This document shows, in pieces, positions 24,824-33,568 of a stretch of DNA of 64,000 nucleotides. The stretch's first letter is position 1. Every line of letters starts with the position of its first letter. The notes under the pieces were generated by a model. That model saw only the letters and a program-made list of their open reading frames with translations. It did no database searches and was not told where the DNA came from. Source of the DNA: Syntrophotaleaceae bacterium (lineage in GTDB: Bacteria > Desulfobacterota > Desulfuromonadia > Desulfuromonadales > Syntrophotaleaceae). A program made the translations under genes and the position numbers. The DNA is taken from positions 1,178,001 to 1,242,000 of the forward strand of contig JAWKQB010000001.1 of assembly GCA_041390365.1 (NCBI GenBank), written 5' to 3'.

Positions 24824-25741
24824 TTATTGTGCAGCAGTATTGAATACTTTGAAAAGTTCGATGTCGCCGCGCTGTTCCCGCTGTCGTCCCGGAGCGTAAC
24901 ATCCGATCGCCAAGGCCCGATCCTGTTCTTTTAATACCACAATTTCCCCTTCCCTGAGTGGGGTGGGGGAGAAAATTTCGCTGATTTGAGGAGGAATGCC
25001 GTGACGGAGTTTTCTGACCGCGTCGGCGCTCAGCCGGCAGGCGGAGTAGTCCCTCAACCCCTCTGCCAGCGGCAGAAGGTAAGGCTCTATCGATTCCGGC
25101 GCGGCCTGCGCGATCAGCTCCAGCGACACCGCGTCCTTTACATGAAAGGAACCGCTGCGGATACGCCTCAGACTCGTCATATGGGCAAAAGTGCCAAGCT
25201 TGTGTCCCAGGTCGTGACAAAGAGTCCTTACATAGGTGCCTTTTGAGCAATCAACTTCGAAGCTGATCCGGGGCGGAGCGATCTCGATCGGCTCCATCCG
25301 CCCGATTTTGATGGTTCGCGCTTCCCGTTCCACCACCAGCCCTTGCCGAGCCAGGCGATGCAGGGCGACTCCATTTTTTTTCAAGGCCGAATACATCGGG
25401 GGAATCTGCTGCTGTTCGCCAATAAACGAATCCATAACCCGACGAATGGTGGTCTCGTCACATTCCACCCGATCCTGCCGAGCCGTTACCTGGCCGGATG
25501 AATCCTGAGTATCTGTTTCCACCCCAAGCAGCAGAGAAGCGCGGTAGGTTTTCTCACCCTCCATCAAAAATTCGACGATTCGAGTCGCTTCGCCGACCGC
25601 GACGGTCAGAAGTCCCGTCGCCATGGGATCGAGGGTCCCGGCATGTCCCACCCGCCGGGTACGGCAGGCGCGCCGAACCGTGCGCACCACGTCGTGGGAG
25701 GTCAGACCCTCCGGTTTGTCTATTAAGAGCAGGCCGTTCAT
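24824..25741 (-). CDS. truB: tRNA pseudouridine(55) synthase
   Basis: A 305-residue TruB. 'NGLLLIDKPEGLTSHDVV' opens the protein, and GHAGTLDPMATGLL carries the catalytic D38. A C-terminal PUA-like region (about 240-300) contains PLREGEIVVL. The enzyme isomerises U55 in the T loop of tRNAs. It lies 3 bp downstream of the nrnA-type gene and in the conserved rbfA-nrnA-truB-rpsO order of the nusA-infB operon. Confidence 0.96.
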   Translation of the reverse strand: MNGLLLIDKPEGLTSHDVVRTVRRACRTRRVGHAGTLDPMATGLLTVAVGEATRIVEFLMEGEKTYRASLLLGVETDTQDSSGQVTARQDRVECDETTIRRVMDSFIGEQQQIPPMYSALKKNGVALHRLARQGLVVEREARTIKIGRMEPIEIAPPRISFEVDCSKGTYVRTLCHDLGHKLGTFAHMTSLRRIRSGSFHVKDAVSLELIAQAAPESIEPYLLPLAEGLRDYSACRLSADAVRKLRHGIPPQISEIFSPTPLREGEIVVLKEQDRALAIGCYAPGRQREQRGDIELFKVFNTAAQ

Positions 25742-25744
25742 CAG

Positions 25745-26695
25745 TCAGAAGGTCAGACTGTCAAGGCGGGAAAAAACGGTTTCCTGAACCTCTTTGAGAG
25801 AGCCGGGCAGTGTAGCCCCGGACGCGTTGTGATGCCCTCCCCCGCCAAATTCGCGGGCGATGGAGCCGACGTCGACCCGCCCCTTGGAGCGGAAACCTAT
25901 TTTGAATGACTGGGATCCGACCTGCCGGAAAAAGATGGCGACTTCCACGTCACGGATCGATCTCGGGTAATTGATGAAACCGTCCGTATGCTCGGAATCA
26001 GCCCCTGTCGCATCAAACATTTCGCTGGTAACGCTGATCGAGCCGTAGCGGCCGCAGGGAGAGACGGTGAGAGTTTGCAGGGCTTTGGCCAACAAACGCA
26101 TCCGCTTTTCGGGACGGTTTTCATAGAGGTTGGAAGCCACATCCCAGGGGGAGACCCCTTTCCCGACCATTTCGGCGGCGATCTGAAAAGCTTCCGGATT
26201 CGCATTGGAATAGCGGAAGGAGCCGGTGTCGGCCAGGATCGCGGCGTAGATGCAGACGGCGACCTGGGAGGAAATCGGATGTCCGGCTTCGGTCAGGATG
26301 CGATAGACAAGGGCCCCTGTGGCACAGGCCGACTCGTCGACATAATAGATGGTGCCGAAATCTTCTGAATAGGGATGATGATCGACATTCACCAGCTGAT
26401 CGCAGCACTCCCGCAGATGGCTGCCTGCCCTGGCCAGCTCCCCGCTGTCGAGAATGAAACCGGCATCGAACTGGTCCCCGTCCTCCAACCGTTTTACCAT
26501 GCTGTCGGCCCCGGGCAGAAAAGCCATTTCTTCACTGATGCCGTCCTGATTGTAGGCGACGGCTTCCTTGCCCATTTCCCGCAAAGCCAGGGTCAGGGCA
26601 ATGGTCGAGCCGAGGGCATCCCCATCGGGGTTGCCGTGAGAGGCTACCAGGAACCGTTTCCCCTGCTCAATGGTTCTCAGTATCGCCTGGATCAC
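25745..26695 (-). CDS. nrnA: DHH/DHHA1 phosphoesterase (NrnA-like oligoribonuclease / pAp phosphatase)
   Basis: A 316-residue protein. The DHH domain has SHGNPDGDALGS and NVDHHPYS (the DHH motif), which bind two Mn2+ ions. The C-terminal DHHA1 domain has GGGGHHNASG. NrnA enzymes degrade nanoRNA to mononucleotides and remove the 3' phosphate from pAp. The GTG start at 26695 is set by AGGAGG 6 nt upstream; this makes a 29-bp overlap with rbfA, and the longer frame upstream is only the rbfA shadow. Neighbours are rbfA and truB. Confidence 0.92.
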   Translation of the reverse strand: MIQAILRTIEQGKRFLVASHGNPDGDALGSTIALTLALREMGKEAVAYNQDGISEEMAFLPGADSMVKRLEDGDQFDAGFILDSGELARAGSHLRECCDQLVNVDHHPYSEDFGTIYYVDESACATGALVYRILTEAGHPISSQVAVCIYAAILADTGSFRYSNANPEAFQIAAEMVGKGVSPWDVASNLYENRPEKRMRLLAKALQTLTVSPCGRYGSISVTSEMFDATGADSEHTDGFINYPRSIRDVEVAIFFRQVGSQSFKIGFRSKGRVDVGSIAREFGGGGHHNASGATLPGSLKEVQETVFSRLDSLTF

Positions 26696-27044
26696 GATTG
26701 TCCTCCTGGTGAATTTCCCGCAACAACGATTCGATTCGATTGCCGTATTCCAATGAAGAATCGAAATGAAAAACGAGGTCGGGCACATATCGCATGCGCA
26801 GCCTTTTTCCCAGTTCCCTGCGCAGATAGGGTACGGCACTCTGCAGCCCCTTCTCCGTATTGGTCCGTTCCTTCTCGTCGCCCATGGCGGTGAAATAAAC
26901 GCGGGCCAGATGAAGGTCGGGGGTGACTGTCACATTGGTGATAGTGACGAAACCGATGCGGGGATCCTTCAAACCTTTGAGCAGCAGGGATGATATTTCC
27001 TGATGGATCAGTTCTCCGACCCGGTGAGCTCTTTGATGTTCCAA
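26667..27044 (-). CDS. rbfA: Ribosome-binding factor A
   Basis: About 125 residues from a TTG start at 27044 behind GAGGA, reading 'EHQRAHRVGELIHQEI'. The KH-like fold elements LKDPRIGFVTITNVTVTPDL and LRRELGKRLRMRYVPDLVFHFD are characteristic of RbfA. It acts in late 30S maturation at the 5' end of 16S rRNA. An ATG at 27086 in the same frame is an alternative that would nearly abut the upstream gene, but it has no ribosome binding site. Position between ylxP and nrnA is the conserved one. Confidence 0.93.
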   Translation of the reverse strand: MEHQRAHRVGELIHQEISSLLLKGLKDPRIGFVTITNVTVTPDLHLARVYFTAMGDEKERTNTEKGLQSAVPYLRRELGKRLRMRYVPDLVFHFDSSLEYGNRIESLLREIHQEDNRDPGDTENH

Positions 27045-27087
27045 TCGTTCCTCATGGATAGTGATGGTGTTGCAGAAACTCACCATC

Positions 27088-27375
27088 TCAATAATGCAGA
27101 TATTCGGTAAATGTATCTCTCGTCTCGGTAAGGCCGATACGGTCAAGTTCTTCCTGAATCCGGGTGAAGACGGTGTGGATTCTCGCTTCGCTCCGCTCGA
27201 CCAGGGAGAAGCCCAGTTCGGCGCTTTGCCAGAGGTCGTGCAGATCGGTTTCGGCACAGGATACCGGAAACCGGACCCTGCACCTCCCCAGGATTTTTTT
27301 GACCACGCTGCGCTTTTCCTTGAGGCTTTGAACCTCGTAGAGGTAAAGTTCCAGCCTCATGATGCCCACGACCAT
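27088..27375 (-). CDS. ylxP: DUF503 family protein (YlxP-like)
   Basis: A 95-residue protein with 'LELYLYEVQSLKEKRSVVK', the conserved opening of DUF503, then RFPVSCAETD and a central LWQSAELGFSLV. A C-terminal helical region ends it. It is a small alpha/beta protein, almost always encoded between infB and rbfA. Its function is unknown, though a role in ribosome assembly or translation is suspected from context. It begins 12 bp after the infB stop codon. An internal ATG at codon 6 is a possible alternative start. Confidence 0.88.
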   Translation of the reverse strand: MVVGIMRLELYLYEVQSLKEKRSVVKKILGRCRVRFPVSCAETDLHDLWQSAELGFSLVERSEARIHTVFTRIQEELDRIGLTETRDTFTEYLHY

Positions 27376-27387
27376 ACCCGGCCAATC

Positions 27388-30285
27388 CTACAGGGTGGAT
27401 TTCACCGCTTCCATCTCAAACGCCTCGATTATATCGCCGATCTTGATGTCGTTGAAATTTTCCAGGCTGATACCGCATTCATAGCCGCTCGCGACTTCGC
27501 GGACATCGTCCTTGAAGCGTTTGAGCGAACTCATTTTTCCTTCCCAGACCACGATATTGTCCCTCACCAGGCGGACCTGGGAGCCGCGTATAACCTTTCC
27601 TTCGGTGACATAGCACCCGGCAATGGTTCCGACCCTGGATACATGGAAGGTTTCCCGAACCTCAACCCTGCCGAGATGCTTCTCCCTGTAGGTGGGGGCA
27701 AGCAGGCCTTCCATGGCGTTGCGCACATCAGCCACGGCATCATAGATGATATTGTAGAGCCGAATGTCGACCCCTTCCGCTTCCGCCTGGGCACTGGCCT
27801 TGGACTCGGGTCGGACGTTGAAGCCCAGAATGATGGCATCGGAAGCTGAAGCCAGGGAAACATCGCTTTCAGTGATTCCGCCAACGGCGCCGTGGATGAC
27901 CACCAGCCGGCAGGCCTCGGTGGAAAGCTTGCCGAGGGAATCCTTGACGGCTTCGACCGATCCCTGAACGTCCGCCTTGAGAATGACCTTGAGTTCCTTG
28001 ACTTCCCCTTCCTGCAACCGGGCATAGAGCTGTTCGAGTGAAATCTTGCTGGACGAGGCGAGTTCGGCCTCCCGCAGTTTCCTCTGACGGTGGGAAGCGA
28101 CGTCCTTGGCGGCCTTCTCCGATTCGACGGCATGGAAGGTGTCCCCGGCCTCGGGCGTGCCCGAAAGCCCTGTCACTTCCACCGGACTGGATGGCCCGGC
28201 TTCTTCCACCAGAATCCCCCGGTCGTTGGTCATCGTTCTGACCCTGCCGTGATAGATGCCGGTGACGACGGGATCTCCGGTCCGGAGCGTCCCTTCCTGT
28301 ACCAGAACTGTTGCGACCGGGCCCCGACCCTTGTCGAGACGGGCTTCGACGATGACCCCTTTGGCTCTTTTGGCAGGGTTTGACTTGAGTTCAAGAACCT
28401 CAGCCTGCAGCAGAATCATCTCCAGCAATTCGTCGAGGTTGGTTTGCTGTTTGGCGGAAACTTCGACGAAAATCGTTTCCCCGCCCCAATCCTCCGGCAC
28501 GAGCTGGAACTCGGTCAGCTCCTGCTTGACCCGATCCGGATTTGCATCCGGCTTGTCAATCTTGTTGATGGCAACGATGATCGGCACTCCCGCTGCTTTG
28601 GAGTGGTTGATGGCCTCCCTGGTCTGGGGCATGACGCCGTCATCGGCCGCTACCACAAGCACGACGATGTCGGTCACCTGAGCTCCGCGGGCACGCATGG
28701 CCGTGAAAGCCTCGTGACCGGGGGTGTCCAGGAAGGTGATTTTCCGGCCATCCATCTCTACATCATAGGCACCGATATGCTGGGTTATGCCCCCGGCTTC
28801 TCCGGCCGTGACGTTGGTGGTGCGAATGGCATCGAGCAAACTGGTTTTGCCGTGGTCGACATGGCCCATGATGGTAACGACGGGAGGACGTATCTGAAGT
28901 TCTCCAACAACCTCCGGTTCCCCGGCCTTCAGCCCACCGGTATCCTCCAGAATCACCTCTTCGTCAAAGGCGACGTTTTCGACTTCATAATGGAATTCCG
29001 ACGCCAGCAGCGCTGCGGTTTCGAAGTCGAGAGGGTGGTTTATGGTCACCATAGTCCCCTGGCGCATCAATTCCTTGATGAGGTCCTTGCCTTTGACGCC
29101 CATCCTCTTGGCAAGTTCGCCAACGGTAATGACATCGCTGATGCGGATGATCCGTTTGATCGCCTTGGAAACGGTGACCTCGGTTTTCTGGTTGGGTTTG
29201 ATTGCCTTGCGGTTCTTGCGCAGCGGCCGCTCCCGATCCGGTTCAAAGATCTCACGGCGGGGACGACGCCCCTTTCCTTCTTCAAGAAGATCTTTGCCCC
29301 GATCAAAGGACCCTTTCCCTTTTTTGCCTTTCTTTGCGGCGCGACCCGGTTCCTTGCCAGGAAACAGCTCATCCGGCGGCGCCATGGGAGCTTGCGGAAC
29401 AGATGGTTTCCGCCTGGGTTCCGGCCGTTCCTGATCAGACGAAGGCGCCGGTTTGGCCTGCCTCGCAGGCTGTGAAGGTGCAGGTTTCGACTGCTGTTTC
29501 ATATGGGGCAGTTCGACCCTGCCGAGAATTTTGGCCTTGGTCGGGGTGGCTTTGACATCTTTAGGAGGCTGTTTCGCAGGAACGGCTTTTCCAGGCGCCT
29601 GCGCTGGTTTCTGTTCCATTTTTTCGGGCGCCTTCGGCCTGGCCTCCTGGCCGGAGGGTTGCGAAGGAGCTGTCACGGTCTCTTCCCGGACAGCGGGTTC
29701 GGATTCGGACAACGCAGGTTCCTGCCGGGTCTCCGCCTCCCTGGTCTCGGTTTCCGGAGGCGCCGGAATCGGATGTTCCTCCTTCGTCTTTGCGGTTTCC
29801 GTGACCTCCGGTTCCGGGCGATCGGCTTCCTTCGCCGCAGCAACTTCTTCAGCCGCTCCAGCCTCGGTCGATGTCGGCTTTGATGATTCCGCTTCGGTGG
29901 TTTTGGTCTCTACAGAAGAAGCAGAAGTCTCGGCGGGCTCCTTTTCCGCGACATGCGCAGGGGCCTTCTCGGGCTCGGCGGCGGGGCTTTCAGGCTTTCC
30001 GGCGGGCCCAGGGCTTTCGGAATCAGCCTGGGCAGGGGCCGGTTTGGAAACTTCTTTTCGGCGCCGGCGGATGATTCCGGGAGTAATCCGCTGCTCCTCG
30101 ATTTTTTCCTCGACGGATTCTTCCGGAGTATCGGAGTCTTTTCCAAAATTCCCCAGATCTGTTTCGTCCAGTATGCTCATATGGCTTTTTGCCTCGATTC
30201 CGGCTGCATGCAGTTTATCCAGGAGTGCCTTGTTTTCCAGTCCCATTTTTTGTGCCAATTCATAAACCCTTATTTTCTTACCCAT
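27388..30285 (-). CDS. infB: Translation initiation factor IF-2
   Basis: A 965-residue IF-2. An N-terminal IF2_N module (IRVYELAQKMGLENKALLDKL) is followed by a very long Pro/Ala/Glu-rich linker (about 50-380), a second IF2_N-type module near 390-440, then the GTPase with G1 GHVDHGKT starting at G474, DTPGHEAF, and NKIDKP. Domains II, III and IV follow to the end. It places initiator tRNA on the 30S subunit. ATG 30285 follows GGGGAGGCTG and overlaps the upstream ylxR/Q gene by 8 bp, implying coupled translation. Confidence 0.97.
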   Translation of the reverse strand: MGKKIRVYELAQKMGLENKALLDKLHAAGIEAKSHMSILDETDLGNFGKDSDTPEESVEEKIEEQRITPGIIRRRRKEVSKPAPAQADSESPGPAGKPESPAAEPEKAPAHVAEKEPAETSASSVETKTTEAESSKPTSTEAGAAEEVAAAKEADRPEPEVTETAKTKEEHPIPAPPETETREAETRQEPALSESEPAVREETVTAPSQPSGQEARPKAPEKMEQKPAQAPGKAVPAKQPPKDVKATPTKAKILGRVELPHMKQQSKPAPSQPARQAKPAPSSDQERPEPRRKPSVPQAPMAPPDELFPGKEPGRAAKKGKKGKGSFDRGKDLLEEGKGRRPRREIFEPDRERPLRKNRKAIKPNQKTEVTVSKAIKRIIRISDVITVGELAKRMGVKGKDLIKELMRQGTMVTINHPLDFETAALLASEFHYEVENVAFDEEVILEDTGGLKAGEPEVVGELQIRPPVVTIMGHVDHGKTSLLDAIRTTNVTAGEAGGITQHIGAYDVEMDGRKITFLDTPGHEAFTAMRARGAQVTDIVVLVVAADDGVMPQTREAINHSKAAGVPIIVAINKIDKPDANPDRVKQELTEFQLVPEDWGGETIFVEVSAKQQTNLDELLEMILLQAEVLELKSNPAKRAKGVIVEARLDKGRGPVATVLVQEGTLRTGDPVVTGIYHGRVRTMTNDRGILVEEAGPSSPVEVTGLSGTPEAGDTFHAVESEKAAKDVASHRQRKLREAELASSSKISLEQLYARLQEGEVKELKVILKADVQGSVEAVKDSLGKLSTEACRLVVIHGAVGGITESDVSLASASDAIILGFNVRPESKASAQAEAEGVDIRLYNIIYDAVADVRNAMEGLLAPTYREKHLGRVEVRETFHVSRVGTIAGCYVTEGKVIRGSQVRLVRDNIVVWEGKMSSLKRFKDDVREVASGYECGISLENFNDIKIGDIIEAFEMEAVKSTL

Positions 30286-30883
30286 CAGCCTCCCCCGCGA
30301 TGTGCTTGTATCTGAAGATTTCACTTTTTATTTTATCAGCGAGCGGACCATCAGCGACTGCAACAACGCTCCGTTGGCCTTTGCCAAGCACCTGCCCCAG
30401 AATTTCCTTTTCAAAAAAGGTGAAAACGGGAACATTTCGGTTTTTGGCCAGTCCTGACACCTTGTCAGCAATGGTCGGCGACAGGTCCTTTGCCATGAGG
30501 ACCAGGCCCGGTGCTTTTTGTGCAGTCAGTTCGACAGTCACCGCTCGACTTCCCGAGATCGCCGCCGCTGATTTTCGTGCCATCCCCAGAAGATTCAGCA
30601 CTCGTTTTTCCAACTGCTCGCCAAGGGACCGCAACAGGGTCTGTACACAAACGCTTGCGTTGCGCCCTCTGAATGCCCGATCGAACTGCTTTCGCTTGAC
30701 GGCTGCTTCGAGGCATTGCTTGTCCAAACAGGTATAGACACCCCGGCCGGGAAGCTTTCGGTTGTAATCAACGACAATCTGTCCTTGCGGGGAGAGAACA
30801 TATCGTACCAGCATCCCCTGGTCAAGGACCTTGCGACACCCGATGCATGTCCGCTGCGGCTTGCTGCCCGACACAAATTTCAA
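30278..30883 (-). CDS. YlxR (DUF448) domain fused to an L7Ae-like (YlxQ) domain
   Basis: A 201-residue fusion. Residues 1-80 are the YlxR nucleic-acid-binding domain, with RTCIGCRK and GRGVYTCLDKQCLEAA. Residues about 85-190 are an L7Ae/L30e-type RNA-binding domain: LLGMARKSAAAISG, then 'GLVLMAKDLSP', then PVFTFF. In Firmicutes these are two genes, ylxR and ylxQ, in the nusA-infB operon; in deltaproteobacteria a fused form is common. It overlaps nusA by 4 bp (ATGA) and infB by 8 bp. YlxR has been linked to RNase P and transcription effects elsewhere; the role here is inferred. Confidence 0.9.
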   Translation of the reverse strand: MKFVSGSKPQRTCIGCRKVLDQGMLVRYVLSPQGQIVVDYNRKLPGRGVYTCLDKQCLEAAVKRKQFDRAFRGRNASVCVQTLLRSLGEQLEKRVLNLLGMARKSAAAISGSRAVTVELTAQKAPGLVLMAKDLSPTIADKVSGLAKNRNVPVFTFFEKEILGQVLGKGQRSVVAVADGPLADKIKSEIFRYKHIAGEADG

Positions 30884-32145
30884 TCCTGATCCTTTTCTTC
30901 CGTCACCGGTTCATTACCAGCGCTTTCCTCCGATTCCACCCCCGAGGTTTCCTCGCCTGCGACGACTTCGGCTACATCCTCGGCAGGAGTCGCAGTCTGT
31001 TCTGTTGCAGGAGAGCTTTCCTCAGGGTTTGCTTCGCCGGCATTTTCGGCGGCGGTTTCCTTGGCAGTCTTTTTGCCGGCTTTTTCGCCGGAAAATTCTT
31101 CCAGGGCCGCTTCAGCCGCCCGTGTTTCACTCTTGATGTCGATGTTCCAACCGGTCAGCTTTGCAGCCAGTCGAACATTCTGCCCCTTTTTGCCGATGGC
31201 CAGGGAAAGCTGATCATCAGGTACGATGACTTCAAGAGACTGGTCCTCGTTGTCGATGTAGATCCGGGTCACCTCGGCAGGGGCCAGAGCGGAGCAGACG
31301 AAACGGGCAACGTCCGGCGTCCAGGGGATAATGTCGATTTTTTCGCCCCGGAGTTCGGAAACCACATTCTGCACCCTGGATCCCCGCATACCCACACAGG
31401 CACCGACGGGATCGACATCCTGATCGTAGGAGGCGACGGCGATTTTCGTCCGGCTGCCGGCTTCGCGGGCAACAGCCTTGATTTCAACGATACCTTCGGC
31501 AATTTCCGGAACTTCGAACTGAAAAAGGGCCGCCACCAGACCCGGATGACTGCGGGACAGAATGATCTGCGGGCCCTTTGTGGACATCTTCACCTCGGAA
31601 ATGTAGACCCGGGCCCGGTCACCCTGGCGGTAGTTCTCCCGTGGGACCTGCTCCCTGTGGGTAAGGATGCCTTCGGACAGACCGAGATCGATAATCAGAT
31701 CTCCCCGCTCATAACGGCGCACGATGCCGTTGACCAGCTCTCCGACCCGGTCCTTGTATTCGTTGAAAACCTTCTCCCGTTCAGCTTCCCGGACTTTCTG
31801 AATGATGACCTGCTTGGCCGTCTGGGCAGCGATGCGGCTGAAGTTGCCGGCATCCATCTTCATGCCGAGAGAATCACCGATTTCGACGCCGGGATCGATT
31901 TCCCGCGCTTCATCGAGATCGATTTCCTTGTAGGAATCGTTGACTTCCTCCACCACGGTGACGAATTCGAACAGTTCCACCTCACCGATCTCGTCATTGT
32001 AATGGGCCTCGAGATCGCGCGTGTTGCGATATTTTTTATTGGCAGCTGACAGGACGGCGGATTCAAGGGCTTCAACCAGTACGGCCCGGTCGATCCCTTT
32101 ATCCTTTACCACCTGGTCAATGATATGGTTAAGATTTCCCAGCAT
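30880..32145 (-). CDS. nusA: Transcription termination/antitermination protein NusA
   Basis: A 421-residue NusA. An N-terminal RNA polymerase-binding domain (about 1-125), an S1 domain (about 135-200, GELVNGIVRRYERGDLIIDL) and two KH domains (about 205-345, with VGACVGMRGSRVQNV and LSLAIGKKGQNVRLAAKL) are all intact. The last about 65 residues are an acidic Glu/Ala-rich tail in place of the C-terminal acidic repeats of E. coli. It controls pausing, termination and antitermination. It lies between rimP and the ylxR/Q fusion. Confidence 0.97.
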   Translation of the reverse strand: MLGNLNHIIDQVVKDKGIDRAVLVEALESAVLSAANKKYRNTRDLEAHYNDEIGEVELFEFVTVVEEVNDSYKEIDLDEAREIDPGVEIGDSLGMKMDAGNFSRIAAQTAKQVIIQKVREAEREKVFNEYKDRVGELVNGIVRRYERGDLIIDLGLSEGILTHREQVPRENYRQGDRARVYISEVKMSTKGPQIILSRSHPGLVAALFQFEVPEIAEGIVEIKAVAREAGSRTKIAVASYDQDVDPVGACVGMRGSRVQNVVSELRGEKIDIIPWTPDVARFVCSALAPAEVTRIYIDNEDQSLEVIVPDDQLSLAIGKKGQNVRLAAKLTGWNIDIKSETRAAEAALEEFSGEKAGKKTAKETAAENAGEANPEESSPATEQTATPAEDVAEVVAGEETSGVESEESAGNEPVTEEKDQD

Positions 32146-32189
32146 CCAAATCCCCCTCAGTTCCGTTTTTCGGGATACGCCTTTTCAGG

Positions 32190-32678
32190 CTAGAATTCGA
32201 GTTCCAGATGTGCTTTTTCAATATCCTCAAAGGGCAACTTCACAATACCCCCTTTTTTGTCATTCTGTTCCAGCAGAACCGCTTCCCCCTCGAGCCCGAG
32301 CAGGGTCCCCACAAAAGTTTTGCGCTGATGGCCCCGCTGATCGGGGTCTATACTGTCCCGCATCTTGATTTTGCCGAGTCTTCCCTTGAACCGCTCGTAA
32401 TCGGCCGCCTTTTTCAAAGGCCGATCGAGGCCGGGAGAGGAGACCTCAAGGTTGTATGCGCCGGGTATCAGATCTTCCACTTCAAGCAGAACATCGACCT
32501 CACGACTGATATCCGCACAATCGTCCAGAGTAACTCCGCCATCCTTGTCGATAAAAAGACGAAGTACGTTTCCCCGCCCTTCCCTTTTGTACTCCAGGTC
32601 GACCAGTTCCATCTTTCTGCTTTCGAGAACCGGTGTAATCAACAAGGCCGCCCTTTGCACGATGCTGTCGGTAGCCAT
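32190..32678 (-). CDS. rimP: Ribosome maturation factor RimP
   Basis: A 162-residue RimP (YhbC/DUF150). The N-terminal part has LELVDLEYKREGRGNVLRLFIDKDGG (quoted in part), DDCADISREVDVLLEVED and YNLEVSSPGLDRPL, the family signature. The C-terminal part is an SH3-like barrel. It helps assemble the central region of the 30S subunit. It is the first gene of the leftward nusA-infB operon; a terminator-like hairpin sits 26 bp upstream of its ATG. Confidence 0.95.
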   Translation of the reverse strand: MATDSIVQRAALLITPVLESRKMELVDLEYKREGRGNVLRLFIDKDGGVTLDDCADISREVDVLLEVEDLIPGAYNLEVSSPGLDRPLKKAADYERFKGRLGKIKMRDSIDPDQRGHQRKTFVGTLLGLEGEAVLLEQNDKKGGIVKLPFEDIEKAHLELEF

Positions 32679-32703
32679 GGGTCCAAATTACTCCCGAAAA
32701 TAA

Positions 32704-32730
32704 AAAAAGTGAGCAAAGAGCTCACTTTTT
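32704..32730. terminator. Strong symmetric terminator hairpin in the rimP leader
   Basis: AAAAAGTGAGC (32704-32714) pairs with GCTCACTTTTT (32720-32730) around AAAGA. It has A and T tracts on opposite sides, so it can terminate in either direction. On the minus strand it lies only 26 bp before the rimP start, so a rimP promoter must lie upstream of it unless the operon depends on readthrough. It may serve as the terminator of the lipoprotein gene and as an attenuator of the nusA operon. Confidence 0.8.
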
Positions 32731-32844
32731 AGTGAACGATAATTGTCCTTCCTTCCTAACATACAAAAAAAAGAAATGCAAGGAAAAACATTGCAAAAAA
32801 TAATCGACCCTTAACAGAAATGACTGCGGTTCGAAATAGTCTTT

Positions 32845-33507
32845 TCAATCGCCGGGACCCCCAAGAACCAGGGAATCGAATACCCGATCCATTCGACTGG
32901 AATCGAGGGGGTCGCGCAGCGGGTCGTTGAAATAGAAATAGAATTTGTGCGTTTCGGTGGCGCCGATGATTCCGATGAATTTTCGAGGTGTTTCATGCAA
33001 CAGATAATCGATGTCGGTGCGGCAGGCATGCAGACTGCCTGGTACGGGAAAACGCCTGATCCTGCTGGAAACACTGGTGACCCCCGCCTCGCTGCGCAAG
33101 GCCAGTTCGGCGCCTTTGGCCGAAGCGGTCAGATCCCTTGAACCCGGCACCTTTTCCCCCGGCCGAAACCGGCGAAAATCGATCATCAGGTATGCCTCGC
33201 TTTCCGGGTTGACCAGGAAGCCCTCGTTGACCGCCAGTCGCTGCCGGGCGATTTCGGCAAGTTGAGCGTCGCTTGCACGCCGGCCCGCTGTGGCGAACTC
33301 CTCGCGCAGGTGGTCGATCATCTGGCGGACAATCGTCTCAGAAGGCTCCCTGGTAAATATCCATCCCCCGTTCGGCACAACAAAACGGACATCAATCACC
33401 CCGTCGACAATTAGCATCCGGGGGGGAGGAACAGTCAGGGTTCGGGATGCGCATCCGGCAAGAAGCAGGCCTGCCAGAACAAGAAACGGAATGCGGTTCC
33501 GGGCCAT
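32845..33507 (-). CDS. Putative lipoprotein, conserved hypothetical
   Basis: A 220-residue protein with a lipoprotein signal: basic start MARNR, hydrophobic core, and lipobox LAGC near residue 19. ATG 33507 follows AGGAGAG at good spacing; the longer upstream frame is rejected. The mature part has an Asp/Val-rich segment (MLIVDGVIDVRFVVPNGGW), helical 'TIVRQMIDHLREEFATAGR' and several beta strands, with no motif that I recognise. It would be anchored to a membrane facing the periplasm. Neighbours are rlmD upstream and the rimP operon downstream, which do not reveal its role. Confidence 0.7.
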   Translation of the reverse strand: MARNRIPFLVLAGLLLAGCASRTLTVPPPRMLIVDGVIDVRFVVPNGGWIFTREPSETIVRQMIDHLREEFATAGRRASDAQLAEIARQRLAVNEGFLVNPESEAYLMIDFRRFRPGEKVPGSRDLTASAKGAELALRSEAGVTSVSSRIRRFPVPGSLHACRTDIDYLLHETPRKFIGIIGATETHKFYFYFNDPLRDPLDSSRMDRVFDSLVLGGPGD

Positions 33508-33568
33508 GGGAACTCTCCTGTGGATAGTTTGCCTGGACATCAGCCACCCGACTGGTCCCTGGTGTGGA

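Noticed and set aside
29400..30180. Repetitive-looking sequence in the middle of infB
   Set aside because: It is the Pro/Ala/Glu-rich linker typical of IF-2, not a CRISPR array or a tandem repeat.
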